Source: Kiritimatiellia bacterium (GTDB lineage Bacteria; Verrucomicrobiota; Kiritimatiellia; RFP12; UBA1067). From it: a stretch of DNA of 32,934 nucleotides. Numbering within the stretch: position 1 is the stretch's first letter; every line of letters begins with the position of its first letter. A program made the position numbers and the translations under genes. The notes below the pieces were generated by a model. It was not told the DNA's origin, searched no databases, and saw only the letters and a program-made list of their open reading frames with translations. Shown piece by piece: positions 7,735 to 15,066 of the stretch. Where the stretch lies: positions 1 through 32,934 of the forward strand of contig JAEDKA010000041.1 in NCBI GenBank assembly GCA_016296065.1. The letters run 5' to 3'.

Positions 7735-8316
7735 CTATATGTCATGTTTGATGTTTGAAGTTACTTCGCCCTTTAGCGTCTCAAGCGACTCTCCGAAGGC
7801 CGTGAGGGCCGCGGCGGAGTACTTGCCGTTGGACTTTGAGCCGACGGTCGTGCCGAGCGCGTCGTTGAAGTACGAGGTGCCCTTCGATGAAGCGACGGGG
7901 TTGCCGCCTCCGACGTGCGGCTCGTTGATGAACTGCTCGTCGCCTCGCTGGATGAGCGCGAGGCCGTCCCAAAGGAAGGTTTCTGTTTCGGAGGCGACGG
8001 AGCGCGTCCCTCCCGCAGAACCGCAATTTGCACTCGCGAGCTGGCCGTCGGCGTGGCACATGAAGGCATGAAACGTCAGCGTCTCGCTTCCGTCGAGGCG
8101 TTCCATGAGGGTGACAAGCCCGGCGTCGTTATAGGCGTACTTCGTCACGATTCCGTTTGCGTCCACAACACTTTCGGACGCGTTGAAGGTATTGTAGCAA
8201 ATCCTGGTGGCGTTGCCTATGGGGTCTTTTTCGGAAACAGGAAAATTGTGATGCCGAACGTTTGCCGCAGACGCAACATCTGCGGCGTCTGCGACTATAC
8301 CTAATGTTCCCCTTTT
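7735..8316 (-). pseudogene. RHS/YD-repeat gene 3' remnant
   Basis: On the minus strand the frame ending at the TAG at 7735 contains unmistakable YD-repeat sequence: VDANGIVTKYAYNDAGLVTL, then FLWDGLALIQRGDEQFINEP and GTSYFNDALGTTVGSKSNG with YSAAALTAFGES. This is the end of the RHS core (the ...YFNDALG... hallmark region) with only a ~15-residue tail, so no toxin domain follows. RHS proteins are normally well over 1,000 residues; here only ~190 remain. The part between the two blocks (about 8000-8060) is shortened, which suggests an internal deletion. Upstream the frame runs into non-RHS sequence and then into the GH43 promoter, so there is no start. It is a dead fragment of a larger RHS locus. 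Confidence 0.7.
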
Positions 8317-8411
8317 GATTGCAGATGGCGCATAGCATGCCAAGACAAGATGCTTCACGGATTCTAAAATACGACACTTTATTCTCAGATGCAACACATT
8401 CATCAGCGGGA

Positions 8412-8423
8412 TTTTGGTACAAT
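8412..8423 (+). promoter_or_regulatory. Extended -10 promoter of the GH43 gene
   Basis: TTTTGGTACAAT, differing at one base from the TTTTGGTATAAT seen upstream of other genes here. The -10 is 8418-8423 and the ATG at 8432 follows after 8 nt, again predicting a leaderless or nearly leaderless message. No ribosome site is present between -10 and ATG. Confidence 0.6.
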
Positions 8424-8431
8424 TGTCAAAA

Positions 8432-9958
8432 ATGACGAAGACGCACATCATATACGCCCTCGTTGCGGCGGCCACATGGCAGGTTGCCGCGGACGACGCG
8501 CAGTCCGCGCGCGCCGGGAACTTCCGTCCGCCGCCGGGCTGGGTGCGGACCGCGCACGTGCACGATCCGTCCGTCTTCAAAGACCTCGACGGAAAGTTCC
8601 GCATCTTCGGGACCCACCTCGCGAGCGCCGCAAGCGACAACCTCATCAGCTGGCGGCAGACGGACTCCCTGAGAAGCGCCGTCTCTCCCGAAACCGCGGA
8701 GAAGATCCGCGCCTGGAACAAGGACGGCTCGGCGAGGAACTGGTTCGACTACCTCTGGGCGCCGGATGTCGTCTACAACAGGAAGATGCGCAAATACTGC
8801 GTCTACCTCTCCGCAAACGGCGACGACTGGAAGTCGAACATCGTCCTTCTCACTGCGGACAGGGCGGAGGGTCCATATGAGTACGCAGGCAGCGTCGTCT
8901 ACGGAGGCTTCTCGCCCGCCGACTGGAAAGAGACGGACGTTCCCGCCGTGCTCGGAGCGAAGACGCTTCCGGAGCGCTACGTCACGTTCGGCGTCGGAAA
9001 CAAAAAGTGGGGGCTCGCCTTCCCGAACTGCATCGACCCGTGCGTGTTCTACGACGAGGCGGGGAAGCTCTGGATGTCGTACGGTTCGTGGTCGGGCGGA
9101 ATCTTCATGCTTGCCCTCGACGAGAGGACGGGCATGAGGGACGCCAGGGCGAAATACCCCGCGAACGCGCATTCCGACCCCTACTTCGGGAAGAAGATCG
9201 CCGGCGGCTCCTATGCGTCGGGCGAGGGATCGTACATATTCCGCTTCGGCGGATGGTACTGGCTCTTCATCTCGTACGGGAAGCTCGAGGCAAAAGGCGG
9301 ATACAACGTCCGCGTCTTCAGGTCGAAGAACCCCGACGGACCCTACCTCGACAAGGCCGGCAACACGCCCTTCTACGACAAGTACGAGATGAACTTCAAC
9401 GGTCCGAAGGGCGTGAGGCTCTTCGGCGCGTACAAATGGCCGGGCAACAGGAGCGGAATGGTCGCGCAGGGACACAACTCCGCGATCGTGAACGACGACG
9501 GACGCGCCTACATCGTCTTCCACACGCGCACCGACGAGGGCCACGAAGGCCACTATCTGCGCACGCACCAGCTGTTCCTGAACAGGGACGGATGGCTCCT
9601 CGCGGCGCCGTACCGCACGCGCGGCGAAAGGCTGGACAGAAAGGGGCTTCCGCGCAAGGCGCTCGCTGGATCGTGGGACATCATCCTGCACAGGCTCGAG
9701 GTCGACTACGCGCACGGCGGGGGCGCGAGGGCGGAGCGCATCGAGCTGAAGCCCGACAGGACGATCGGCGGCGCGCGCACCGGACGCTGGGACGTCGAGA
9801 CGGGAACGCCCTACATCACCGTCACGATAGACGGAGTCGACGTATTCCGCGGAGTGGCGCTGACGATGGCGATAGACGGGACGAACGACAAGACCGCCGC
9901 CTTCACTGCGATAGGCGACCGCACGCAGCTCACGCTCTGGGGCTCGCGACTTCCGTGA
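8432..9958 (+). CDS. Exported GH43 endo-1,5-alpha-L-arabinanase
   Basis: 508 residues with a signal peptide (MTKTHIIYALVAAATWQVAA). GH43 five-bladed propeller motifs are in order: HVHDPSVF with the base Asp45; LWAPDV near 109; NCIDPCVFYDEAGKLWMSYG with the pKa-modulating Asp202; ASGEGSYIF with the acid Glu265; and GHNSAIV, whose His usually helps bind a metal ion. After the propeller, YIVFHTR leads to a C-terminal lipocalin-like domain (from about residue 420; TGRWDVETGTPYITVTIDG) typical of the longer arabinanases (GH43_C). The reaction is hydrolysis of internal alpha-1,5 bonds in pectin arabinan. The ATG at 8432 is used; a TTG extension would start inside the promoter. The last 29 bp overlap the convergent MFS gene. 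A close alternative is another GH43 arabinan-active specificity. Confidence 0.9.
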   Translation: MTKTHIIYALVAAATWQVAADDAQSARAGNFRPPPGWVRTAHVHDPSVFKDLDGKFRIFGTHLASAASDNLISWRQTDSLRSAVSPETAEKIRAWNKDGSARNWFDYLWAPDVVYNRKMRKYCVYLSANGDDWKSNIVLLTADRAEGPYEYAGSVVYGGFSPADWKETDVPAVLGAKTLPERYVTFGVGNKKWGLAFPNCIDPCVFYDEAGKLWMSYGSWSGGIFMLALDERTGMRDARAKYPANAHSDPYFGKKIAGGSYASGEGSYIFRFGGWYWLFISYGKLEAKGGYNVRVFRSKNPDGPYLDKAGNTPFYDKYEMNFNGPKGVRLFGAYKWPGNRSGMVAQGHNSAIVNDDGRAYIVFHTRTDEGHEGHYLRTHQLFLNRDGWLLAAPYRTRGERLDRKGLPRKALAGSWDIILHRLEVDYAHGGGARAERIELKPDRTIGGARTGRWDVETGTPYITVTIDGVDVFRGVALTMAIDGTNDKTAAFTAIGDRTQLTLWGSRLP

Positions 9959-11144
9959 CGCCGCGATGCGGGCGTATCAGGACGACCGAGAGAACGCACG
10001 CGACGCACGCAATGCAGAACGCCGCGAGGTAGGCTGCGGTCCACGCACGCGAACCGTCCGCGCGCGGCGCAAGCACCGCGTTGAAGATTCCGTTCGAGAG
10101 GAACACCCCGACACCCGCGGTCATCAGGTTGACGAGCCCCTGCGCCTGGTTGCGGAGCTCCTTCGGCGCGTTGTCGTCGATGTACATCTGGCTGCCGACG
10201 ACGAGGAGTCCGAAGATGAGACCGTGGACGAGTATGCCAGCGAAGTCGCCCGGCGCGAAGCCGAGAGCGCACGACGACGCGAACGCCGCGTTCCTGAACG
10301 CGAGCGCGCCGATGCCGATGGCGAACGCCGCCCTGTAGCCCCATTTCGACACGATCAGCGGGACGAGCAGCATGAAGCCGATCTCGCCGACCTGTCCGAG
10401 GCTCAGGGTTATCGTGAGGAACTTGAAGCCCGACTCCTTGAGGTAAGCCGCGCAGTAGACGTTGTACCACATGAACGGAATCATCGCGAGCAGAAGGACC
10501 GCGGCAAACGCGCAGAACTCGGGCCGCTTGAACAGGACGAGCGCCTTGAGCCCCAGCGCGTCCGCGACCGACACCGGCGTGCCCTTCGCCGCCGGTGGAG
10601 TGGGGGGAAGCGCGAGCGATAGGAGCCCGCCCGCGGCGGACGCGCCGGCGCCGCACGCGAAGATCCACGCCGTAGTGTCGAAGTTTTCTACGCCGAACCA
10701 CCTGACGCCGATGTAGGAGAAGACGCCGGACGCAATCCAGCCGAGCGTGCCGAATACCCGCACTTTCGGAAACTCCCCGCTCGGCAGGTGCGCCATTGCT
10801 ATCGACGCGGACAGAGCCCACGTCGGCATGTAGAAGCACATTGCAAGCAGCAGGAGCACGAACAGAAGCCCGGGGCTGCGCACGAAGAACGCGGCGGAGA
10901 GCATCGCGGCTCCGGCGAAATCGCAGAGCGCCATCACCTTCTCCGCGTTGAGGAATCTGTCGGCGAACATCCCGACGAGCGGAGAAGTGAAGGTGCCGAA
11001 GCCCATGATGAGTCCGCACCAGAGCACCCACTCCCCTCCCCCGTCGAGCGACTGGACGTACGGCACGATCGGGACGAACCATACCGGCAGCATGAGGAAC
11101 TGCAGGAACATCATCCCGGAGAGGAGAATGCGCTTTCTGGGCAT
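9930..11144 (-). CDS. MFS transporter, nucleoside:H+ symporter type
   Basis: 404 residues with about 12 hydrophobic spans. Segments such as KVRVFGTLGWIASGVFSYIG and LSLGQVGEIGFMLLVPLIV match the nucleoside:proton symporter branch (NupG/XapB/YegT type) of the major facilitator superfamily. It sits in the inner membrane and would import nucleosides or related compounds. It starts 9 nt after the purB stop on the same strand, so purine biosynthesis and nucleoside uptake appear co-transcribed, which supports the substrate guess. Its 3' end overlaps the GH43 gene by 29 bp tail to tail. The substrate is not proven; related branches carry sugars. Confidence 0.85.
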   Translation of the reverse strand: MPRKRILLSGMMFLQFLMLPVWFVPIVPYVQSLDGGGEWVLWCGLIMGFGTFTSPLVGMFADRFLNAEKVMALCDFAGAAMLSAAFFVRSPGLLFVLLLLAMCFYMPTWALSASIAMAHLPSGEFPKVRVFGTLGWIASGVFSYIGVRWFGVENFDTTAWIFACGAGASAAGGLLSLALPPTPPAAKGTPVSVADALGLKALVLFKRPEFCAFAAVLLLAMIPFMWYNVYCAAYLKESGFKFLTITLSLGQVGEIGFMLLVPLIVSKWGYRAAFAIGIGALAFRNAAFASSCALGFAPGDFAGILVHGLIFGLLVVGSQMYIDDNAPKELRNQAQGLVNLMTAGVGVFLSNGIFNAVLAPRADGSRAWTAAYLAAFCIACVACVLSVVLIRPHRGVTEVASPRA

Positions 11145-11153
11145 TCCGCGTCC

Positions 11154-12521
11154 TTACGCGAGCTTTGCGAGCTTCGCGGCGAGTCCGGTGTACGTAGCGG
11201 GCGTGAGCTTCAGAAGCCGCGCCTTGTCCTCCTTCGGGAGCGGAAGCGCCTTCACGAAGTCCTGCATGATCTCAGCCGTCACGCGCCTGCCGCGCGTCAA
11301 TTCCTTAAGCCGTTCGTACGGATGGTCCATGCCGACCTTGCGCATGACGGTCTGGATCGGCTCGGCGAGGACCTCCCAGTTGCGGTCTAGGTCCTCGGCA
11401 AGGCGGTCGGCGTTGAGCTCAAGCTTGCCGAGCCCCTTCTGGGTGGAGCGAATCGCGATGAGGGTGTAGCCAAAGCCGACGCCCATGTTGCGGAGCGTCG
11501 TGGAGTCCGTGAGGTCGCGCTGCATCCGCGAGATCGCGAGCTTCCTCGCCATGAAGCCCAGGACTGCGTTCGCGAGGCCGAGGTTGCCCTCGGAGTTCTC
11601 GAAGTCGATGGGGTTCACCTTGTGCGGCATCGTCGAGGAGCCGATCTCGCCCTTTATCGTGCGCTGCTTGAAGTAGCCCATCGAGACGTACATCCACACG
11701 TCGCGGTCGAAGTCCAGGAGAACCGAGTTCCAGCGGCATATCGCGTCGAAGAGCTCGGCGATTCCGTCATGCGACTCGATCTGCGTGGTGAGGCGGTTCT
11801 GCCTGAGGCCCAGCGACTCGATGACCTTGCGCGCGAGCTTCTCCCAGTCCACCTTCGGATAAGCGGAAAGGTGCGCGTTGAAGTTCCCGACGGCGCCGTT
11901 CATCTTCGCGGGCATTACGAGACGGTCGATCTCGCCGGCCTGGCGCCTAAGGCGCGCCGAGACGACCGCAAGCTCCTTGCCGACTGTCGTGGGCGATGCG
12001 GGCTGGCCGTGCGTGTGCGCGAGCATCGGGACCTTCGCCCACTCCTTCGCCATCGCGGCGACCTTCGCCGTCATCTCGTCCATCGCCGCGCGGAGGACCT
12101 TCTTGCCGTCGCGCAGCATCAGCGCGTGGGACATGTTGTTGATGTCCTCGCTCGTGCAGGCGAAGTGGACGAACTCGAGCGTCTTCGCGCCCTTCGCGCC
12201 AAACGCAGGGGCGAGCTTCTCCTTGAGGAAGTATTCGACGGCCTTGACGTCGTGGTTCGTCGTCCTCTCGATGTCCTTCACACGCTGCGCGTCCGCGAGC
12301 GAGAACTCCGCCGCAACGCGGTCGACGGCCTTCGCCTGCGCAGCCGTGAGCCGGCACTCGGCGACGCCCTTCTCCGCGGCGAGCGCCTTGAGCCACGTGC
12401 ACTCGACGAGGACGCGCCGCTTGACGAGTCCGTATTCCGAGAATATCTCCTGCAGCTCGGAGCACTTGTTTGCATACCGCCCGTCGATCGGGCTGACGGC
12501 CATAAGGTTGTCGAAGTTCAT
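11154..12521 (-). CDS. purB: Adenylosuccinate lyase
   Basis: 455 residues, the same size as the E. coli-type enzyme and close to it along the full length (LMAVSPIDGRYANK at the start; RTTNHDVKAVEYFLKEKL; FVHFACTSEDINNMSHALML; HTHGQPASPTTVGKE). The fumarase/aspartase-superfamily signature GSSTMPHKVNPIDFEN (about residues 293-307) holds the catalytic Ser loop. It catalyses two steps: SAICAR to AICAR and adenylosuccinate to AMP. The ATG at 12521 is chosen by family alignment; the in-frame extension upstream runs through the promoter and is rejected. An extended -10 promoter ends 9 nt before the ATG. It is followed by the nucleoside-type transporter. Confidence 0.97.
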   Translation of the reverse strand: MNFDNLMAVSPIDGRYANKCSELQEIFSEYGLVKRRVLVECTWLKALAAEKGVAECRLTAAQAKAVDRVAAEFSLADAQRVKDIERTTNHDVKAVEYFLKEKLAPAFGAKGAKTLEFVHFACTSEDINNMSHALMLRDGKKVLRAAMDEMTAKVAAMAKEWAKVPMLAHTHGQPASPTTVGKELAVVSARLRRQAGEIDRLVMPAKMNGAVGNFNAHLSAYPKVDWEKLARKVIESLGLRQNRLTTQIESHDGIAELFDAICRWNSVLLDFDRDVWMYVSMGYFKQRTIKGEIGSSTMPHKVNPIDFENSEGNLGLANAVLGFMARKLAISRMQRDLTDSTTLRNMGVGFGYTLIAIRSTQKGLGKLELNADRLAEDLDRNWEVLAEPIQTVMRKVGMDHPYERLKELTRGRRVTAEIMQDFVKALPLPKEDKARLLKLTPATYTGLAAKLAKLA

Positions 12522-12530
12522 AGTCTTACT

Positions 12531-12543
12531 ATTATACCAAAAA
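12531..12543 (-). promoter_or_regulatory. Extended -10 promoter of purB
   Basis: The minus strand reads TTTTTGGTATAAT, with the -10 TATAAT at 12536 to 12531 and 9 nt to the purB ATG. It is the same sequence as at the TPR operon and the sugar transferase gene. No ribosome site lies in the 9-nt gap. Confidence 0.7.
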
Positions 12544-12573
12544 TGCCGGCCCGGCGGCGGCGACCACGCAGGA

Positions 12574-13299
12574 TCACTGCCGGCTCGGACGCGTCCAGGC
12601 GACGATGTGGTCGCGTCCGTCGGGGGCGAACACGCGGTGGAAGACGCGATCCCCCTCGGACGCGCACTCGACGCGCACCTCGTCGCCGGCGAGCGTCTCC
12701 GACCTGAAGACGATCTCCGCCTCCCCCGGGCACGCGTCCTCAACGGGCTCAAGCATCCACTCGACGTAGTGGACGTTGTTCACGTGTCCGTTGAGGTCGA
12801 TGTGCGACTTCTGCGCGCGGAAGGCGCACGAGCCGGACGGCGCGCCGTCCGGAAATCGGAACTTCGAGAACGGCGACTCCCCCAGCACCGGCGCGTCCGA
12901 TGGGTCCGCCGCTGCGAACACCGACTCCGGCACTGGCACGATCTTGCGCGTCGCGAGGTCGATGAGCATCCATTCGCTTGACGCGGCGCCGAGCCTCGCC
13001 CCAGACGCATCCTTCACCTCGAAGTCGCGCCATGCGACGATCTTGCGCCCTCCGCGCGGGAAGGTCTCCACGACGACTTCGTCCTCCCACTTCGGGAACC
13101 TGTCCATCTTCACGACAAGGCGCGTAAGCACCCACGATATGTTTTGTCCGGCGGACGCGAAGTCGGACTTCGAGAACCCGAGGTCCTCCGCGTTGACGCT
13201 TGCCGCCTCCTGCAGGTAGTTGCATATCGTCGGCAGCGTGGCGAATCCGTCAGCGCCGCACTCGTAAGTCCGCACCCTGAAAACACTCTTGCCTCTCAT
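12574..13299 (-). CDS. Acyl-ACP thioesterase (FatA/FatB family)
   Basis: 241 residues, the usual bacterial length for two tandem hot-dog domains (about residues 4-125 and 155-235). Domain 1 begins VFRVRTYECGADGFATLPTI and includes ISWVLTRLVVKMDRFPKW. Domain 2 carries the active-site segment HIDLNGHVNNVHYVEWMLE with Asp168, Asn170 and His172, as in plant and bacterial FatA/B. It hydrolyses acyl-ACP to free fatty acid in the cytoplasm. The ATG at 13299 abuts the stop of the sugar transferase gene (TAGATG), with GGGAG 9 nt upstream. Pairing with a phosphoglycosyl transferase suggests supply of acyl groups for a cell-surface glycan or lipid, but that is inference. Confidence 0.9.
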   Translation of the reverse strand: MRGKSVFRVRTYECGADGFATLPTICNYLQEAASVNAEDLGFSKSDFASAGQNISWVLTRLVVKMDRFPKWEDEVVVETFPRGGRKIVAWRDFEVKDASGARLGAASSEWMLIDLATRKIVPVPESVFAAADPSDAPVLGESPFSKFRFPDGAPSGSCAFRAQKSHIDLNGHVNNVHYVEWMLEPVEDACPGEAEIVFRSETLAGDEVRVECASEGDRVFHRVFAPDGRDHIVAWTRPSRQ

Positions 13300-13878
13300 C
13301 TATTCAGTCTCCCTGCCCTTGAATTCCTCCATGGTCTCCGTTGCGGAGCTGTTTATCCCCTCGCGGCGCACCGTGCGCCACACGGTGAGAAAAAGTATTC
13401 TCGCGTCCAGCAGGAGCGAGCGGTTGTCGACGTACCACACGTCAAGCCGGAACTTCTCGTCCCACGAAATCGCGTTCCGCCCGTTCACCTGCGCCCATCC
13501 CGTTATGCCCGGACGTACCTCGTGCCTGCGCGCCTGCTCCGGAGAGTAGCGCGGCAGATACGCCGTCGGCAGCGGACGCGGCCCGACGAGCGCCATCTTC
13601 CCCGAAAGGACATGCAGCAGCTGCGGCAGCTCGTCGAGCGACGTCGAGCGCAGAAAGCGTCCGAGCCGCGTCGTACGGTCCGCGTCGCTTCCTTCCCCGC
13701 GCCTCATCGTGCGGAACTTCATCATCGTGAAAGGCCGTCCGCCGAGACCCGCCCTTTCCTGCCGGAACACGACAGGCGATCCGTCCGCGATGCGCACCGC
13801 GAGCGCGACAAGCGCGGCAAGCGGCGCCCACAGCGGTGCGGACGCGACGACGATCAAGGTGTCCATGAGCCTCTTCAT
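13300..13878 (-). CDS. Bacterial sugar transferase (monotopic phosphoglycosyl transferase)
   Basis: 192 residues, the minimal PglC-type size. A single hydrophobic re-entrant helix (MKRLMDTLIVVASAPLWAPL onward, to ~30) is followed by PVVFRQERAGLGGRPFTMMK, KFRTM and RSTSLDELPQLLHVLSGKM, in which Asp82-Glu83 is the catalytic dyad. The sequence ends with ALVGPRPLP and PGITGWAQVNGRN. The enzyme moves a sugar-1-phosphate from a UDP-sugar to undecaprenyl phosphate at the inner membrane, the first step of a surface glycan. No other glycan-assembly genes are adjacent. The ATG at 13878 lies 7 nt after a perfect extended -10; the longer frame reads through the promoter region and is rejected. Confidence 0.92.
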   Translation of the reverse strand: MKRLMDTLIVVASAPLWAPLAALVALAVRIADGSPVVFRQERAGLGGRPFTMMKFRTMRRGEGSDADRTTRLGRFLRSTSLDELPQLLHVLSGKMALVGPRPLPTAYLPRYSPEQARRHEVRPGITGWAQVNGRNAISWDEKFRLDVWYVDNRSLLLDARILFLTVWRTVRREGINSSATETMEEFKGRETE

Positions 13879-13885
13879 GCCACCT

Positions 13886-13897
13886 ATTATACCAAAA
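13886..13897 (-). promoter_or_regulatory. Extended -10 promoter of the sugar transferase operon
   Basis: The minus strand reads TTTTGGTATAAT; the -10 is 13891 to 13886, with 7 nt to the ATG at 13878. It is divergent from, and only 11 bp away from, the -10 of the dihydroorotase gene, so the two polymerase footprints must overlap. Confidence 0.72.
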
Positions 13898-13908
13898 TAT
13901 GCTATAAT
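13898..13908 (+). promoter_or_regulatory. Extended -10 promoter of pyrC
   Basis: TATGCTATAAT: perfect -10 TATAAT at 13903-13908 with the TGn extension. The ATG at 13918 follows after 9 nt (GGGCGGACG). GGGCGG may be part of a minimal leader, but it is too close to act as a normal ribosome site on a transcript starting about 7 nt after the -10. Confidence 0.7.
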
Positions 13909-13917
13909 GGGCGGACG

Positions 13918-15045
13918 ATGAAGACTTACGATTTTCCAGGATTTATTGACGTCCACGTCCACTTCCGCGATCCAGGCGTTCCCGAGGCAGAAACGACGGG
14001 ATCAGGCCTCGCCGCCGCCGCGCGCGGCGGATTCGCCGCGGTCGTAACGATGCCGAACACGACCCCGGCGTGCGATTCGCCGGAACTCATCCGGTATCAG
14101 GTTGAAAGAGCTCGGGAGTTCTACGGTTCGAGAGTTCAAGATTTCAAGGGCTCAAGAGTTCAACTTCTCCCCTCCGCGTGCATCACGAAGGGCCGAATCG
14201 GACACGAAGTCGCCGACCTGGAGGCACTCGCGGAGGCTGGCGCGGCGTTCTTCACGGACGACGGAAGCTACGTTTCCGACGACCACGTGATGGAAGAGGC
14301 GATGCGCCGCGCGGCGAAACTCGGAATGTGCATCTGCGAGCACGCTATGGACCCGAACGAGCTGAAGGACGGCGTGATACGCGACTGCGACCTTGCGCGT
14401 CGCCTGCATCTGCCGGTGATTCCCGTTTCCGCCGAGACGGTCGCTATCCGCCGCGATCTCTCCGTCTGCCGCGTCACCGGATGCCGACTGCACATACAGC
14501 ACATCTCGACTGCCGAGGGCGTCGGGCTCGTGCGTGCCGCACAGAAGGAGGGGCTCCCAGTGACCGCCGAGGCGACGCCGCACCATCTCGTGCTTTCCTG
14601 CGAGGAGATCCCGGCGAACGACGCGAACTACAAGATGGCGCCGCCGCTCGGAAACGACGAAGACCGCGCAGAGCTGCGGCGCGCCGTGAAGGAAGGCGTC
14701 CTCATGTTCGCGACGGACCACGCGCCTCATCCGGCGGCGAAGAAGTCGCTCGGGTTCGAGGCGAGCGCGAACGGCATCATCGGACTCGAGGCGGCGATCC
14801 CGCTCACCTGGAACGCGATGGTCGAAGACGAGGGGATGACGCCAGAAGCCTGGGCCGAGGCGTGGTGGAAGATGCCACGCTCGATTCTTTCGCCGCTTGC
14901 GGCGAAGAAGCTCGAGTCGGCGCGCCGCACGACGATCGAGGTCGGCGCACGCCGCACGATCGAAGTCGCGAAGTTCGCATCCCTCTCCCGCAACTGCCCC
15001 TACAACGGCATGGAGTCCGCCTGCCGGCCCGCACCGCTGCCCTGA
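13918..15045 (+). CDS. pyrC: Dihydroorotase, class I type
   Basis: 375 residues of the amidohydrolase fold; it cyclises carbamoyl-aspartate to dihydroorotate in pyrimidine synthesis. Metal site and signature: FIDVHVHFRDPG with His13 and His15; MPNTTPACDSP; ITKGRIGHEVADLEALAEAG; AFFTDDGSYVSDDHVM; CEHAMD; LHIQHIST; EATPHHLVLS; and ATDHAPHP with the catalytic Asp. Motif spacing fits the class I (PyrC/PyrX/CAD-like) group. It is shorter than the usual ~420 because the C-terminal barrel end is compressed after FASLSRNCPYNG. Around residues 66-80 it carries an extra REFYGSRVQDFKGSRVQ stretch encoded by repetitive DNA. A longer frame to 13144 runs antisense through two genes and is rejected. It is 21 nt upstream of an acyltransferase gene. 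Confidence 0.93.
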   Translation: MKTYDFPGFIDVHVHFRDPGVPEAETTGSGLAAAARGGFAAVVTMPNTTPACDSPELIRYQVERAREFYGSRVQDFKGSRVQLLPSACITKGRIGHEVADLEALAEAGAAFFTDDGSYVSDDHVMEEAMRRAAKLGMCICEHAMDPNELKDGVIRDCDLARRLHLPVIPVSAETVAIRRDLSVCRVTGCRLHIQHISTAEGVGLVRAAQKEGLPVTAEATPHHLVLSCEEIPANDANYKMAPPLGNDEDRAELRRAVKEGVLMFATDHAPHPAAKKSLGFEASANGIIGLEAAIPLTWNAMVEDEGMTPEAWAEAWWKMPRSILSPLAAKKLESARRTTIEVGARRTIEVAKFASLSRNCPYNGMESACRPAPLP

Positions 15046-15066
15046 CGAACGACAAACAACCACAAA

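Noticed and set aside
8317..8721. 5' extension of the RHS frame on the minus strand
   Set aside because: The sequence loses all RHS character upstream of ~8316 and overlaps the GH43 coding region antisense.
12539..12555. GCCGGGCCGGC followed by ATTTTT as a terminator of the thioesterase operon
   Set aside because: The stem is only 4 bp with a 3-nt loop and the T-run is part of the purB promoter; it is likely coincidental.
12522..12752. Upstream extension of purB
   Set aside because: It would read through the extended -10 promoter and the thioesterase gene; the E. coli-type N-terminus aligns at 12521.
13144..13917. N-terminal extension of the dihydroorotase frame
   Set aside because: It runs antisense through the thioesterase and sugar transferase genes and through the promoter. 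Family alignment starts at the ATG at 13918.
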